A DNA stretch of 64,000 nucleotides. Origin: Weissella sagaensis (GTDB lineage Bacteria > Bacillota > Bacilli > Lactobacillales > Lactobacillaceae). The notes below the pieces were generated by a model. That model worked only from the letters and a program-made list of their open reading frames with translations, ran no database searches and was not told the DNA's origin. Positions 54,996 to 63,820 of the stretch are shown one piece after another. Position numbers and translations under genes: made by a program. The first letter of the stretch is position 1, and the number at the start of each line of letters is the position of its first letter. The stretch is taken from the NCBI RefSeq assembly GCF_005405285.1, contig NZ_BJDT01000003.1:163464-227463 (forward strand). The letters run 5' to 3'.

Positions 54996-55032
54996 AAAAA
55001 AAGAGTCTGAATTTACGAAAAATTCAGACTCT
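54996..55032 (-). terminator. Terminator of the glycerophosphotransferase gene
   Basis: AGAGTCTGAATTT pairs perfectly with AAATTCAGACTCT around a five-base loop, with a T-tract on the minus strand. Confidence 0.88.
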
Positions 55033-55038
55033 ATCCTA

Positions 55039-56184
55039 TTACAGAAACGTCATCAAAATATTCTTCAATGCTGCTGCTGCTTCATCCCCATCATGAGGAT
55101 TATATTTTTTAGTAAGCTCTTGTAAAAGATGATAATCATAATCATCCTCTTGGAGCAATTGCATCAATTCAACTTCTGAGTAAGCAACCGGTAAATTCAA
55201 ATCTTTTTTTGCATCTAGATAAATGCCCCGACGCGCACAGTACTCACTAACATCTGGCTGGAATAAATAAATTTTTTTCCCATACACTGAAAAATCAAAA
55301 AAGACACTTGAAAAATCGGTAATCAACGTATCAGCAATCATAAATAGCTTGTACAAGGAATAATTTTCTGCAGTAATAATCTGTCCTTGTTTCATACCAT
55401 CGGTAAAGTAATGCCCACGATAAATGACTGTATAGTTTTCGGATAATTTAGCCAACGTTGCTTGTGTTAAATTAGTTTGTTCTTTTGCATCATACCCTCT
55501 AAAAGTCGGTAAATACAATAACACTGGTTTATCAGACTTAATGCCTAGCTGATACTTAATTCTTGCTGGTGTAATATTTTGTTCATACCGTTTAACAATA
55601 TTTTTACGCAGCTGCCCTTGGGTTACAAATTGCTTGGTTCTAGGAAATACTTCTCTGAACTTCGCTAAATCATAATCACTATACGTAAACATGAAGTCAA
55701 ATTGCACATGATCATACCAATACTGTACTAACTTAGATAACCCGACTTCTGAATGGCCTAACGCTTTAAGTGGGACACCATGCCAAAACTGAATATAAAT
55801 ATGTTCCTTATGTTCAAACGGTATTAAACGATCAATACTCGAATTAGCAATCCAATATTTGGATTTTAACAAATGATAGAAAAAAGTTGGTGAATTAGAT
55901 GATATTTTCCGACCTAATTCTGGTTGTTTATACAACTTTGGTTTATTAAGTGCCCAGACCAACTCATAGTCCGCAAAATCCGGATCAGTACGTAACATGT
56001 TATACGCCTCTTTGGGCGTGTCTGAATATTGTCGTCCACTATATGAGATGAATAATATCTGTTTTTCATTTGGTTTGATAAATAATTGTAAGAATTTAAC
56101 CAATATCAAAGTGCCCGTCAGATAGCTCATTCCAAAAAAGGACGAATTTTTAATACGATTCTTTATTTTTTGTGCTCGACCCAT
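55039..56184 (-). CDS. CDP-glycerol glycerophosphotransferase family protein (TagB/TagF-like)
   Basis: This 381-aa protein is of the teichoic-acid polymerase family, which transfers glycerol-phosphate (or ribitol-phosphate) from the CDP-alditol at the inner membrane face. The family landmarks are IQFWHGVPLKALG near residue 130 (the conserved His), YLPTFRGYD near residue 210, IYRGHYF near 240 with the second catalytic His, and LITDFSSVFFDFSVYGKKIYLF near residue 290. A short hydrophobic N-terminal segment may tether it. The TagD-like CDP-glycerol synthase gene is not in the window. Confidence 0.9.
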   Translation of the reverse strand: MGRAQKIKNRIKNSSFFGMSYLTGTLILVKFLQLFIKPNEKQILFISYSGRQYSDTPKEAYNMLRTDPDFADYELVWALNKPKLYKQPELGRKISSNSPTFFYHLLKSKYWIANSSIDRLIPFEHKEHIYIQFWHGVPLKALGHSEVGLSKLVQYWYDHVQFDFMFTYSDYDLAKFREVFPRTKQFVTQGQLRKNIVKRYEQNITPARIKYQLGIKSDKPVLLYLPTFRGYDAKEQTNLTQATLAKLSENYTVIYRGHYFTDGMKQGQIITAENYSLYKLFMIADTLITDFSSVFFDFSVYGKKIYLFQPDVSEYCARRGIYLDAKKDLNLPVAYSEVELMQLLQEDDYDYHLLQELTKKYNPHDGDEAAAALKNILMTFL

Positions 56185-56269
56185 TCTATTACCATGTACC
56201 CTTAATTTAGTTACTTTAAGTGTAACAAAAATATGTTGCCATCATGTCACAAATTTCACATTTTCTAAC

Positions 56270-57754
56270 TTATTTTGTTTCTTGCATCACTTCTGAACCA
56301 CGATTAACAATCAAATAAGCATTTCCTTGATTATCCCAACCTTGTGATTCAAATTCACGCGTGCTGTAAACTTTCGTATAAACACCACTACTGATGTCAG
56401 CCTGTTTTAAAGTACCATTGGGCCATTTATCAGCTGGTAGCGCATAATAAATACCATCAGTTAGATAAAAAAGTTGTCTTGTTTGATTCTTAGTTGCTAA
56501 AAATTGACCAAAATAACCTGGTTTTTGACGTACAACAGTATTTGATATGGCCATATAAAATCGACCATTCTTAATACGGCCATGGTATAACATCAAATCG
56601 CCTGCTTTCACATTTTTAGCTGCTAATTGCCGTTTTGTCTTATCTGAAACCATACCTACCATTGCAACATTTCCTTGATCATCAATGCTTAAATTATGTT
56701 CACCATGAAATGATTGTTTATTTTTCTTATCCTTAAAAATAAATTTGTGTCGTTCACTCGGATACAATGTTTTTAAATCAACTTGTATTAACTGTTGCTG
56801 TCTTGATTTTTTAGTTAGTGATACTAGCCATAGCTGTTTTTGCTGTTGATTGAATGACACAGCTTGACCATGTCCCATGTAAAACTCAGGACCGATAACA
56901 ATTGTTTGTAATAGTTGCTCGTCTGCCGTCGTTGCAAATTTATGATCATTGATTTTTTGTTCCAACTGACGTAAATTATCACTACCATTTTGCCAAATAC
57001 CTAGTTCTTTAAGTCTTTTAACATCATAGCGAACAATTCGACCATAACTTTTATGTGCTTGCGATTCATACATAACATATAAATATTGTCCATTCATTAC
57101 ACTGCCCTGTGGTAGTTGCCAATTAACTAACTTCGTTGATTCTGTTGGTAACAATAATGCTGTTTGGAAGCCTTTAATCTCATTATTTACTGAACGATCA
57201 TTTTCTTTAAAAGTTGTCACATTACGATGACTGGCAATGTAGCGTGGTTTCTTTAAATATGACAACCCCGTCTTAGGTGCTTGAACAACCTGATATTTTT
57301 TGGGCTCGATACGACTATTTTGAAAAACATTTCCCCAGTCACTGGTTTTAATCTTAGTGTTAGGTTTACTTAAAACTCGCCATTTCGTGGGTGTAACACG
57401 TGAAGGTCTTACGACTGATGCACCACTTTGGTCTTGTAATTCCATTGTGATTTGATCTTGTGCTTTCAATTTCCTACTCAATTGCGCTTCAAATGGTTGG
57501 TTCAACATAATATCAGTATTTAATAACGTTTCTTGTTTATTTTTTACAACAAGACGATAGACCCTGGATTCTGATGATTGTGAATCCGTAATAGTCCCTT
57601 TAATCTCCTTGTTACCAGTTTGCATCTGCACGTTCTGTTTTAAGTTAACAGTTGTTAGGCTATCATTTGTTTGCCCATAAATTGTATGAACTGCTACCTG
57701 ACTACTCATTATGACAACAATCAGCATCAGCACCAATTTTTTAAATAACATCAT
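56270..57754 (-). CDS. Secreted protein of unknown function, probable beta-propeller
   Basis: The 494-aa preprotein has a signal peptide (LFKKLVLMLIVVIMSSQVAVHTIYG). An N-terminal beta domain of about 100 residues follows (repeated polar strands with VNLKQNVQMQTGNKEIKGTI). From residue 180 there are repeated YLYVMYES / LWLVSLTKK / VAMVGMVSD / LFYLTDGIYYALP strand pairs that look like propeller blades. No catalytic motif or wall-anchoring signal (LPXTG) was found. It lies upstream of the TagB-like gene on the same strand, with which it may share a transcript. The ATG at 57754 follows GGAAGG and replaces a longer frame from 57787. Confidence 0.65.
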   Translation of the reverse strand: MMLFKKLVLMLIVVIMSSQVAVHTIYGQTNDSLTTVNLKQNVQMQTGNKEIKGTITDSQSSESRVYRLVVKNKQETLLNTDIMLNQPFEAQLSRKLKAQDQITMELQDQSGASVVRPSRVTPTKWRVLSKPNTKIKTSDWGNVFQNSRIEPKKYQVVQAPKTGLSYLKKPRYIASHRNVTTFKENDRSVNNEIKGFQTALLLPTESTKLVNWQLPQGSVMNGQYLYVMYESQAHKSYGRIVRYDVKRLKELGIWQNGSDNLRQLEQKINDHKFATTADEQLLQTIVIGPEFYMGHGQAVSFNQQQKQLWLVSLTKKSRQQQLIQVDLKTLYPSERHKFIFKDKKNKQSFHGEHNLSIDDQGNVAMVGMVSDKTKRQLAAKNVKAGDLMLYHGRIKNGRFYMAISNTVVRQKPGYFGQFLATKNQTRQLFYLTDGIYYALPADKWPNGTLKQADISSGVYTKVYSTREFESQGWDNQGNAYLIVNRGSEVMQETK

Positions 57755-57844
57755 GGTCGCTTTCCTTCCATTTATCGTATAAAACAAAAATTATGAACTT
57801 CATTTTTACATGTCGTCCATAATTTATTGTCATTTTGCTTAATA

Positions 57845-58177
57845 TTACATATCTTTACGAATTAATGCACGTTTAATCGCTTTTTTACTTACTTTAAACG
57901 GTTGATTGTCAATGCTATCTAAGGGCATAACCATCACAATTGCTGGACTAACATCACATACTAAATAATTCATATCTGAACGTAATATTTGATTATTGGT
58001 CAATTCAATTGTTTGACTAACAGTAAACACATCATGCACCATGAGCTTTTTTGATTGCTGATGATTAATAAAATGTCTACTTAAAAAACGAATTATCCAA
58101 AATATCATGGCAAATTTGGCCGATGATTGTAATTGATTTGATTGTTTGATAACGATGCGTCGATTGCTTTTCTGCAT
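57845..58177 (-). CDS. Unrecognised 110-aa basic protein
   Basis: This basic protein has a short hydrophobic patch (AKFAMIFWIIRFLS, residues 20-33) and a C-terminal half that looks like a small beta domain (MNYLVCDVSPAIVMVMPLDSIDNQ). AAGGA precedes the ATG. No family was recognised. It ends 90 bases before the secreted protein gene starts and may belong to the same transcript. Confidence 0.55.
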   Translation of the reverse strand: MQKSNRRIVIKQSNQLQSSAKFAMIFWIIRFLSRHFINHQQSKKLMVHDVFTVSQTIELTNNQILRSDMNYLVCDVSPAIVMVMPLDSIDNQPFKVSKKAIKRALIRKDM

Positions 58178-58267
58178 TAAAGATTGTCCTTCTTATCTAT
58201 CTACTAACCACTAAAATTTAAATCATACATTATAAATATACCATACATCTCCAAGACACCTGCTTAA

Positions 58268-58302
58268 TAAAAAAGATGAAACAGTTTCCTATTCCATCTT
58301 TC
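58268..58302 (-). terminator. Terminator of the GH31 gene
   Basis: GAAAGATG pairs with CATCTTTT around a 14-base loop and runs into TTTTTTAT on the minus strand. Confidence 0.65.
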
Positions 58303-58308
58303 ATTGGA

Positions 58309-60633
58309 TTAATGATGTGTTTGCAATATCATTGCGTATTCGATAACCATTGCTTGTAGACTTTCATCCTGTAAAGTTTGTGCGTATGTTGCTAATTTCA
58401 TCGGCGTTACTTGTGGATTATCAATCTTCTTTAAAATCTCACGTTTCTCTTCATACGCTATCTCAGCACCTTGTAATTGTGTGATTAATTGTTGACGTGC
58501 CCGCGCTACTTGTCGATTATCAGCTTGCACGCTAACTATTTTTTCATCACTACCCATTAATAGCAATTCATAACTATCATCTACTGTAAACGCATGGCCC
58601 TTAAATCTATATTGACGATCATTAGGTACAATCTTGTTCGGATCATCAACAATCGTCTTAAAGTGCCCATCAATTATAGCTATATCTGTTTTGGCAATTG
58701 CATGACCAACATGTTCATACATCGTATATGTATTATTAGCATTACCATAAACATGAATTTCGATTTCTACAGGTAATTCGTCGATTTGTTGCATTGGATC
58801 AGCTACCATTGGTACAATTGCACCAACTTTAGCAAGTACTGGAATATTCGCCAAAGTACGTGACATTTTAATAGTTGTTGCGCCACTCTTATACTGACCA
58901 ACTAAAATAGTACTTGAAGCAAGTGGCTGATTATCAATTTCATCGCCTTGATAAAGGATATCACTGAAGATATCCATCCATTGTCCCTCAGGTAACCAAA
59001 CATCTACGGTTCCAGTATTACTTATCTTATTTTGTGGTGTCGTAATTGGTGCAACCATTAATTGGCTACCAAACATGTATTGATTTTTATACAAATAACT
59101 TTCTGTATTATCTGGATATTGATAGTACATCGGTTCTACTAGTGCCCTATTATGCAAATTTGTTATAATATTAGCACTATCTAAATAGGGTATTAATTTA
59201 CCACGCAAACGTAGATAGTTATCCATGTATTGACGAACATCTTCGCGGAACTTCCAAGGCTCTTTACCAGAAAATGGATTATCTGAACTATGCAATCGAT
59301 TAATTGGACTAAAAACACCATATTGAATCCAACGAAGTGCTAATTCAACATCAAAACTTCCTTTCATATGGCCCCCAATATCATGGCTCCACCATGTATA
59401 ACCAATATTCGTTGCCATGCTAGTGAAATATGGTTGGAAATTCAATGAAGCCCATGTAATAAAGGTATCCCCTGAAAAACCAATTGGATAACGATGTGAC
59501 CCTGGTCCTGCATAACGTGATAAGATAAGCCCCTCGCCATCATGTGATTGCGCATTATCAAGATAATGATAATGATTCAAATTCCAAAGTGGCTCTACTT
59601 TTTCTTTATTACGACTTGTCCCTTGTTGCCAATCCATCCACCAAAAATCAATCCCCTGTTTCTCTAATGGGTGATGTACCTTTTCAAAATAAGCCTTTCT
59701 AAACTTTATATTGTCTAAATCAAAGGGAGCTGATTCTTCATGTTCGATATCTAAACCTAAATACTTCGCAACAGCAGGATAACTATCTTCAAAAGCCCTA
59801 ATACCACCAGCTGGGTGTGTATTAATTGTCACATGGCGATGTTGCTTTTTTAGTTCAGCCAAAAAGCCATCCGGATCTGGGAATAGATTTCTATCCCAAG
59901 AATATCCAGTCCAAGTACTACCAAAACGTGACGGAACGTCTGTCGTACGATGCCAATCCATATCAATAACTGACACGTTAATTGGTACTCGTTCTTTATC
60001 AAAGTCGTCCATCAATTTTAAATACTCATCTTGTGTATACTTATAGTAACGACTCCACCAATTACCTAATGCAAAACGCGGTAAAATTGGTGTTTTACCA
60101 CTCAATTTATAAAAATCGGCTAAAGCTTCTCGATACTCACGCCCGTATGCAAAAAAATACCCATCAACTTGTTCTGTCACGCGCTGTGTAAATTCATTAT
60201 CTGCAATTGCAAATGATTCGGTGTCGTCTAAATAAGCATACCCGTTTCGACTCATAATACCAGTATCTACTGCTATTTCTCCATCTGCATGGTCTAACGT
60301 TGCAAAAGTACCACCTAAATTGCCATCTTCATCTTCACCAAAATACCAACGACTATCATGCAGTGTATATTGATATTTAGCATCAATCCATAAGTTACTT
60401 GACGCAAACTCACCACCATCATAATACAAGTGAAAATATTTTGTTTCTATTTCTAATAAATGGCCATCATTATGCTCTTTTAACGTATAATTAACATCCC
60501 CAAATATACGATTTTGGACTAACTGTGTTTGCCGATCTTCAAAACGGCCATCTTGTGCATACTCCAACCGAATTAGTCGATCTGTTAACAAGGTAAACCG
60601 ATATGTCTCACCTTGAATGAAATTATGTGCCAT
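58309..60633 (-). CDS. Glycoside hydrolase family 31 (alpha-glucosidase type)
   Basis: This is a 774-aa GH31 (alpha/beta)8 barrel enzyme that cleaves alpha-linked glucosides or related sugars from the non-reducing end. The N-terminal beta-sandwich begins YRFTLLTDRLIRLEYAQDG. The barrel contains LGNWWSRYYKYTQDEY and VIDMDWH, then FWWMDWQQGT with the nucleophile Asp near residue 332, and the acid/base region GFSGDTFITWASL near 388. No signal peptide is seen, so it is intracellular. It stands alone with no sugar transporter adjacent. The exact substrate is unclear. Confidence 0.92.
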   Translation of the reverse strand: MAHNFIQGETYRFTLLTDRLIRLEYAQDGRFEDRQTQLVQNRIFGDVNYTLKEHNDGHLLEIETKYFHLYYDGGEFASSNLWIDAKYQYTLHDSRWYFGEDEDGNLGGTFATLDHADGEIAVDTGIMSRNGYAYLDDTESFAIADNEFTQRVTEQVDGYFFAYGREYREALADFYKLSGKTPILPRFALGNWWSRYYKYTQDEYLKLMDDFDKERVPINVSVIDMDWHRTTDVPSRFGSTWTGYSWDRNLFPDPDGFLAELKKQHRHVTINTHPAGGIRAFEDSYPAVAKYLGLDIEHEESAPFDLDNIKFRKAYFEKVHHPLEKQGIDFWWMDWQQGTSRNKEKVEPLWNLNHYHYLDNAQSHDGEGLILSRYAGPGSHRYPIGFSGDTFITWASLNFQPYFTSMATNIGYTWWSHDIGGHMKGSFDVELALRWIQYGVFSPINRLHSSDNPFSGKEPWKFREDVRQYMDNYLRLRGKLIPYLDSANIITNLHNRALVEPMYYQYPDNTESYLYKNQYMFGSQLMVAPITTPQNKISNTGTVDVWLPEGQWMDIFSDILYQGDEIDNQPLASSTILVGQYKSGATTIKMSRTLANIPVLAKVGAIVPMVADPMQQIDELPVEIEIHVYGNANNTYTMYEHVGHAIAKTDIAIIDGHFKTIVDDPNKIVPNDRQYRFKGHAFTVDDSYELLLMGSDEKIVSVQADNRQVARARQQLITQLQGAEIAYEEKREILKKIDNPQVTPMKLATYAQTLQDESLQAMVIEYAMILQTHH

Positions 60634-60804
60634 TAAAAATGCTCCCCTTTACTAAATTGTCTTGCTTCACAACGCTCCCAAAATAAGGGTAAACGTTTTC
60701 ATTTTAAAAAACAAGCATTTCGAATTCGTAGTACTACGCTTCTTTTACATCTTCATCCATAAAAGCTATATAATATAGTTAAAAAAATGAGAGGCATTCT
60801 TCCA

Positions 60805-61134
60805 ATGAGTTTAACTGTAAATCTATACTATACTGGCAAAGATGGCAGCGCCAAGAGATTTGTTGATGAGATGATTAATAGCGGTGTTGTTGCGAAAATA
60901 CGTCAAGAGCCTGGGAATTTAAAGTATCATTATTTCCAATCATTATCAGACCCTGAAACAATTTTACTGATTGATAGCTGGGAAAATCAGACGGCTTTAG
61001 ATAAACATCATCAATCGTCTATGATGAAAGATATTGCTAAACTTCGTGATAAATATGATCTACATATGCATGTTGAGCGTTATCGTGAAGATGATGCATC
61101 AAATGATACCGATAGCGACTTCATTCGTCAATAA
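60805..61134 (+). CDS. Putative quinol monooxygenase, ABM/YgiN-like
   Basis: This 109-aa dimeric alpha/beta-barrel (ABM) protein starts LTVNLYYTGKDGSAKRFVDEM. It has the family pattern RQEPGNLKYHYFQSLSDPETILLIDSWENQTALDKHHQS, and the W-x-N-x-x-A-x-x-x-H motif is diagnostic. The acidic C-terminal tail is extra. Such proteins are predicted antibiotic-biosynthesis or quinol monooxygenases, and the activity is rarely proven. An ATG at 60787 is too close to the AGAGG ribosome binding site, so the start at 60805 is used. Confidence 0.85.
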   Translation: MSLTVNLYYTGKDGSAKRFVDEMINSGVVAKIRQEPGNLKYHYFQSLSDPETILLIDSWENQTALDKHHQSSMMKDIAKLRDKYDLHMHVERYREDDASNDTDSDFIRQ

Positions 61135-61135
61135 T

Positions 61136-61179
61136 ATAAAATGAGGCGCTTCACTGAAATGTGATAGCGCCTCATTTTT
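61136..61179. terminator. Bidirectional terminator between the monooxygenase and SDR genes
   Basis: AAAATGAGGCGCT pairs with AGCGCCTCATTTT, with A and T runs on both sides. Confidence 0.85.
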
Positions 61180-61212
61180 GTTATTAATTATTTTTAATAT
61201 CTATCGTTACCT

Positions 61213-62049
61213 TTACAAATTTAGCAAAGTCATCGTTTTATCCCACAATTTCTCTTGCAACACAACATCATTGACTTGTGGATTTACCTTATTAGACAAT
61301 TTTTGCTTACTATAATATTGACCTGATTGCCACGTAACGTCTGGTGTGCCTTCAATAAAATAGCACAATGTCTTACCACCAGTCTCAGCACTTGGTAAGA
61401 CTAGTTTACCCAAAGCTGATTGATAAATTTGACGCCAATTTTTTTGACCATTAGAAAAATTAGTTCTAATAACACCTGGATGAAATGCCACTGTCTTTAA
61501 TCCTTGATCATGATAACGACGCTGTAATTCCTTAGTAAACAATAAGTCAGCTAACTTCGAATCCCCATATGCTTTACTAGCATTGTATTTACCATCGTTA
61601 TTGTTCAAATTATCTAAATCAATGTGCCCATACAACTTATGCGCAATACTTGATGTATTGATAACCACTGCTTGTTGCTGATTAAGTTGTGGCAACAATA
61701 AATTAGTTAGTAAAAACTGGGCTAAATAATTTATTTGAATTGTACGTTCAAAGGCATCTTCAGTCAGTGCAAAGTCATCAAACAGCCCACCAGCATTATT
61801 AACCAAAATGTCGATTGGTTCATCACCTAAAGTATGCTTTAACATATCAGCTAAATGACGCACTTGCGCTAACTTTGCAAAATCGGCGATAAAATATGGT
61901 GCTTGTACTTCCTTTGCAACTGCTGCCGTCTTATCACGATTACGTCCAACTAAATATAGATTATAATTTTCATTATTGGCTAACTGCCTGGCCGCGGCTG
62001 CACCAATACCATCTGATGCACCAGTAATAATCACATTTTTCTTAGACAT
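61213..62049 (-). CDS. Short-chain dehydrogenase/reductase family oxidoreductase
   Basis: This 278-aa classical/extended SDR has the cofactor motif TGASDGIG near residue 10, NNAGG near residue 85, the catalytic Ser in INTSSIAHK near residue 130 and the YXXXK motif in AYGDSKLAD near 160. A following HPGVIRTNF segment resembles retinol-dehydrogenase-like members. The Arg in GRNRDK after strand 2 suggests NADPH. The substrate is unknown. It lies 20 bases downstream of an esterase gene, so they likely share a transcript. Confidence 0.9.
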   Translation of the reverse strand: MSKKNVIITGASDGIGAAAARQLANNENYNLYLVGRNRDKTAAVAKEVQAPYFIADFAKLAQVRHLADMLKHTLGDEPIDILVNNAGGLFDDFALTEDAFERTIQINYLAQFLLTNLLLPQLNQQQAVVINTSSIAHKLYGHIDLDNLNNNDGKYNASKAYGDSKLADLLFTKELQRRYHDQGLKTVAFHPGVIRTNFSNGQKNWRQIYQSALGKLVLPSAETGGKTLCYFIEGTPDVTWQSGQYYSKQKLSNKVNPQVNDVVLQEKLWDKTMTLLNL

Positions 62050-62069
62050 ATAAAACAGTTCCCCCTTCG

Positions 62070-62804
62070 CTACGCTTGATCAATAATTTCTAAAATTTGT
62101 TGTATTGCTGGATCCCAGACTCCCCACTCATGTGCACCAGGTACTTCCAAAAATTCATGGGTGAGTCCTTGTTTCTTAATTTGTTGGTCCAGTGTCTGAT
62201 TCATGGCATAAAATGGATCTTCTACCCCACAAAGTTGCCAAATTGCAGGTGCATTCGTGGTTTGTTGAGAGATTAAATAGGCAATATCATTATCTGATTC
62301 AATTACCTGTTCAGGTGACCCAAATAAACGACGATACCAACCATCACGTTCCGGCTTATTTTGCCAACTTCTCACGATATCAGGCATCGCTGATAGCGCA
62401 AAAATTTGTTTAAACTGGTTCGGATGCGTTAAACCGACTTTTAATGCACCAAAACCACCCATTGATACACCAGCAACATAACATTTATCTGGATCAGTTG
62501 GCAAATTAAACCATTGTCGACAACATTGTAATACTTCATCAGCAATGTAATCAAAATACTGACTACCACCTACTATGTTTGTATAATAACTTCGGTCAGC
62601 TCGTGGCATGATAATTGTAATTTGCGTTTTGCTAACATATGAAACCAAGCGTGTTTGATCTATCCATGAGTTTTCATCATCATGTAGACCATGTAGTAAT
62701 AACAATATTTTACCCGTGCCTTTTGGTTGATTAGGTAAAATCACATTAACTCGTGTATTCATCTGTAATTTTTCTGAATAAAACTCAAGTCGATTAATTG
62801 CCAT
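62070..62804 (-). CDS. Alpha/beta-hydrolase esterase (EstA/tributyrin esterase-like)
   Basis: This 244-aa esterase of the S-formylglutathione-hydrolase/EstA group has LLLLHGLHDDENSW for the oxyanion region, the nucleophile elbow GVSMGGFGA near residue 115, and the C-terminal His in GAHEWGVWD near residue 226. EstA-type esterases of lactic acid bacteria cleave short-chain acyl esters. GGGGA precedes the ATG at 62804; the ORF frame extends 21 bases further to an alternative start. Confidence 0.9.
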   Translation of the reverse strand: MAINRLEFYSEKLQMNTRVNVILPNQPKGTGKILLLLHGLHDDENSWIDQTRLVSYVSKTQITIIMPRADRSYYTNIVGGSQYFDYIADEVLQCCRQWFNLPTDPDKCYVAGVSMGGFGALKVGLTHPNQFKQIFALSAMPDIVRSWQNKPERDGWYRRLFGSPEQVIESDNDIAYLISQQTTNAPAIWQLCGVEDPFYAMNQTLDQQIKKQGLTHEFLEVPGAHEWGVWDPAIQQILEIIDQA

Positions 62805-62836
62805 ATTATTCCCCTTTGGCATCATTCTATCATATT

Positions 62837-62876
62837 AAAAAAAGCTATTGTCAATCGTTACATGACAATAGCTTTT
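62837..62876 (-). terminator. Terminator beyond the CRISPR array
   Basis: AAAGCTATTGTCA pairs perfectly with TGACAATAGCTTT, followed on the minus strand by TTTTTAATATG. Coming from csn2 and the array, it is the first terminator reached, so it probably ends the pre-crRNA. Confidence 0.8.
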
Positions 62877-62935
62877 GATAGTTATACGTGCCCTACTATT
62901 ATTTCAACTTTTGCTTTCACTAATTAATGAAAACA

Positions 62936-63301
62936 ATATTCGAACCAATTAATCTGACATACATCTAAAGCAGACGCCTAGTTACACTTTGGACGACTTA
63001 AGTATTCGAACCAATTAATCTGACATACATCTAAAGCCAAAGCAGTTGCAAGGTAGAAGCTCATAGTGTATTCGAACCAATTAATCTGACATACATCTAA
63101 AGCATCTTCATCATCATTCAATAAGTTAAAAATGTATTCGAACCAATTAATCTGACATACATCTAAAGCTGATGATTTTGATGATTACGATTTTAATGAG
63201 TATTCGAACCAATTAATCTGACATACATCTAAAGCAACCTGCTTAGCTTCAATTGGAATAGCAATGTATTCGAACCAATTAATCTGACATACATCTAAAG
63301 C
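62936..63301 (-). CRISPR. CRISPR array, six 36-bp repeats and five 30-bp spacers
   Basis: Repeats start at 62936, 63002, 63068, 63134, 63200 and 63266, each 36 bp, with 30-bp spacers between them. Five repeats are identical. The one at 62936 differs in its first base (A for G), which marks the leader-distal end. Read on the minus strand, the repeat begins GCTTTAGATGTATG and ends GGTTCGAATAC, in the style of type II-A repeats of lactic acid bacteria. The adjacent csn2 remnant agrees. The 30-bp spacer length is typical of type II. cas9, cas1, cas2 and a tracrRNA were not found in the window. Confidence 0.97.
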
Positions 63302-63322
63302 AGAACGCATGTTCGTATTATA
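63302..63322 (-). promoter_or_regulatory. CRISPR leader with -10-like TATAAT and LexA-box-like sequence
   Basis: Only 36 bases separate csn2 and the first repeat. On the minus strand they contain TATAAT (63322-63317) followed by CGAACATGCGTTCT (63315-63302). The latter matches the Gram-positive SOS box CGAACRNRYGTTYG at all but the last base. No good -35 element was found. The SOS-box match may be chance. Confidence 0.35.
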
Positions 63323-63337
63323 AAAACGTAAATCTTA

Positions 63338-63820
63338 TTACTTTAGGTCATCACTCCTAAAATCAACAAAATCACCATCTATAAAGTACGTCACTACATC
63401 ATCTGTAGTAATTTCATGAATTGCACTTGAAAGCGTCAAACTAACTAGTAATATCGAAACATTTTTTATTTTAGCTTCATTTGCTAATAATATAATTTGC
63501 TCATCAGACAAATAATATCTAGCATTGATAAACACATATAAACTGCTATCGGATAACCGATTAGCAATATCTATAATATACTCAATTATATCATAAACTG
63601 ATTCACATTTTAAATTTTCAATTGATAAATCTAAATATTTTAGTAACTTAAGTACATCAAAATTTTCAGTAATTCTAAAAGGTAAATCATTATCAAAAAT
63701 AACCTGTAATATATTATTTTTTATTGAAAAATCCGCAGTCTGTAATTGTTGCATTAAATCATTATCACAATGTCTGACCAATATTGCTCCTATGTCAATA
63801 AATGGCACATATTTTTCTAA
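63338..63820 (-). pseudogene. csn2: csn2, 5'-truncated
   Basis: This fragment of about 160 residues matches the C-terminal two-thirds of the type II-A adaptation protein Csn2, which forms a DNA-end-binding tetramer ring during spacer acquisition. It shows LEKYVPFIDIGAILV, then LKLLKYLDLSIENLKCE, IEYIIDIANRLSDSSLYVFINARYYLSDEQI and a C-terminus with the same order as in streptococcal Csn2. Complete Csn2 has about 220 residues, so some 60 residues of the ATP-fold N-terminus are missing. They are replaced by an IS3-like transposase fragment read in another frame. A GTG at 63808 could restart translation, but no good ribosome binding site precedes it. Function is very unlikely. Confidence 0.85.
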
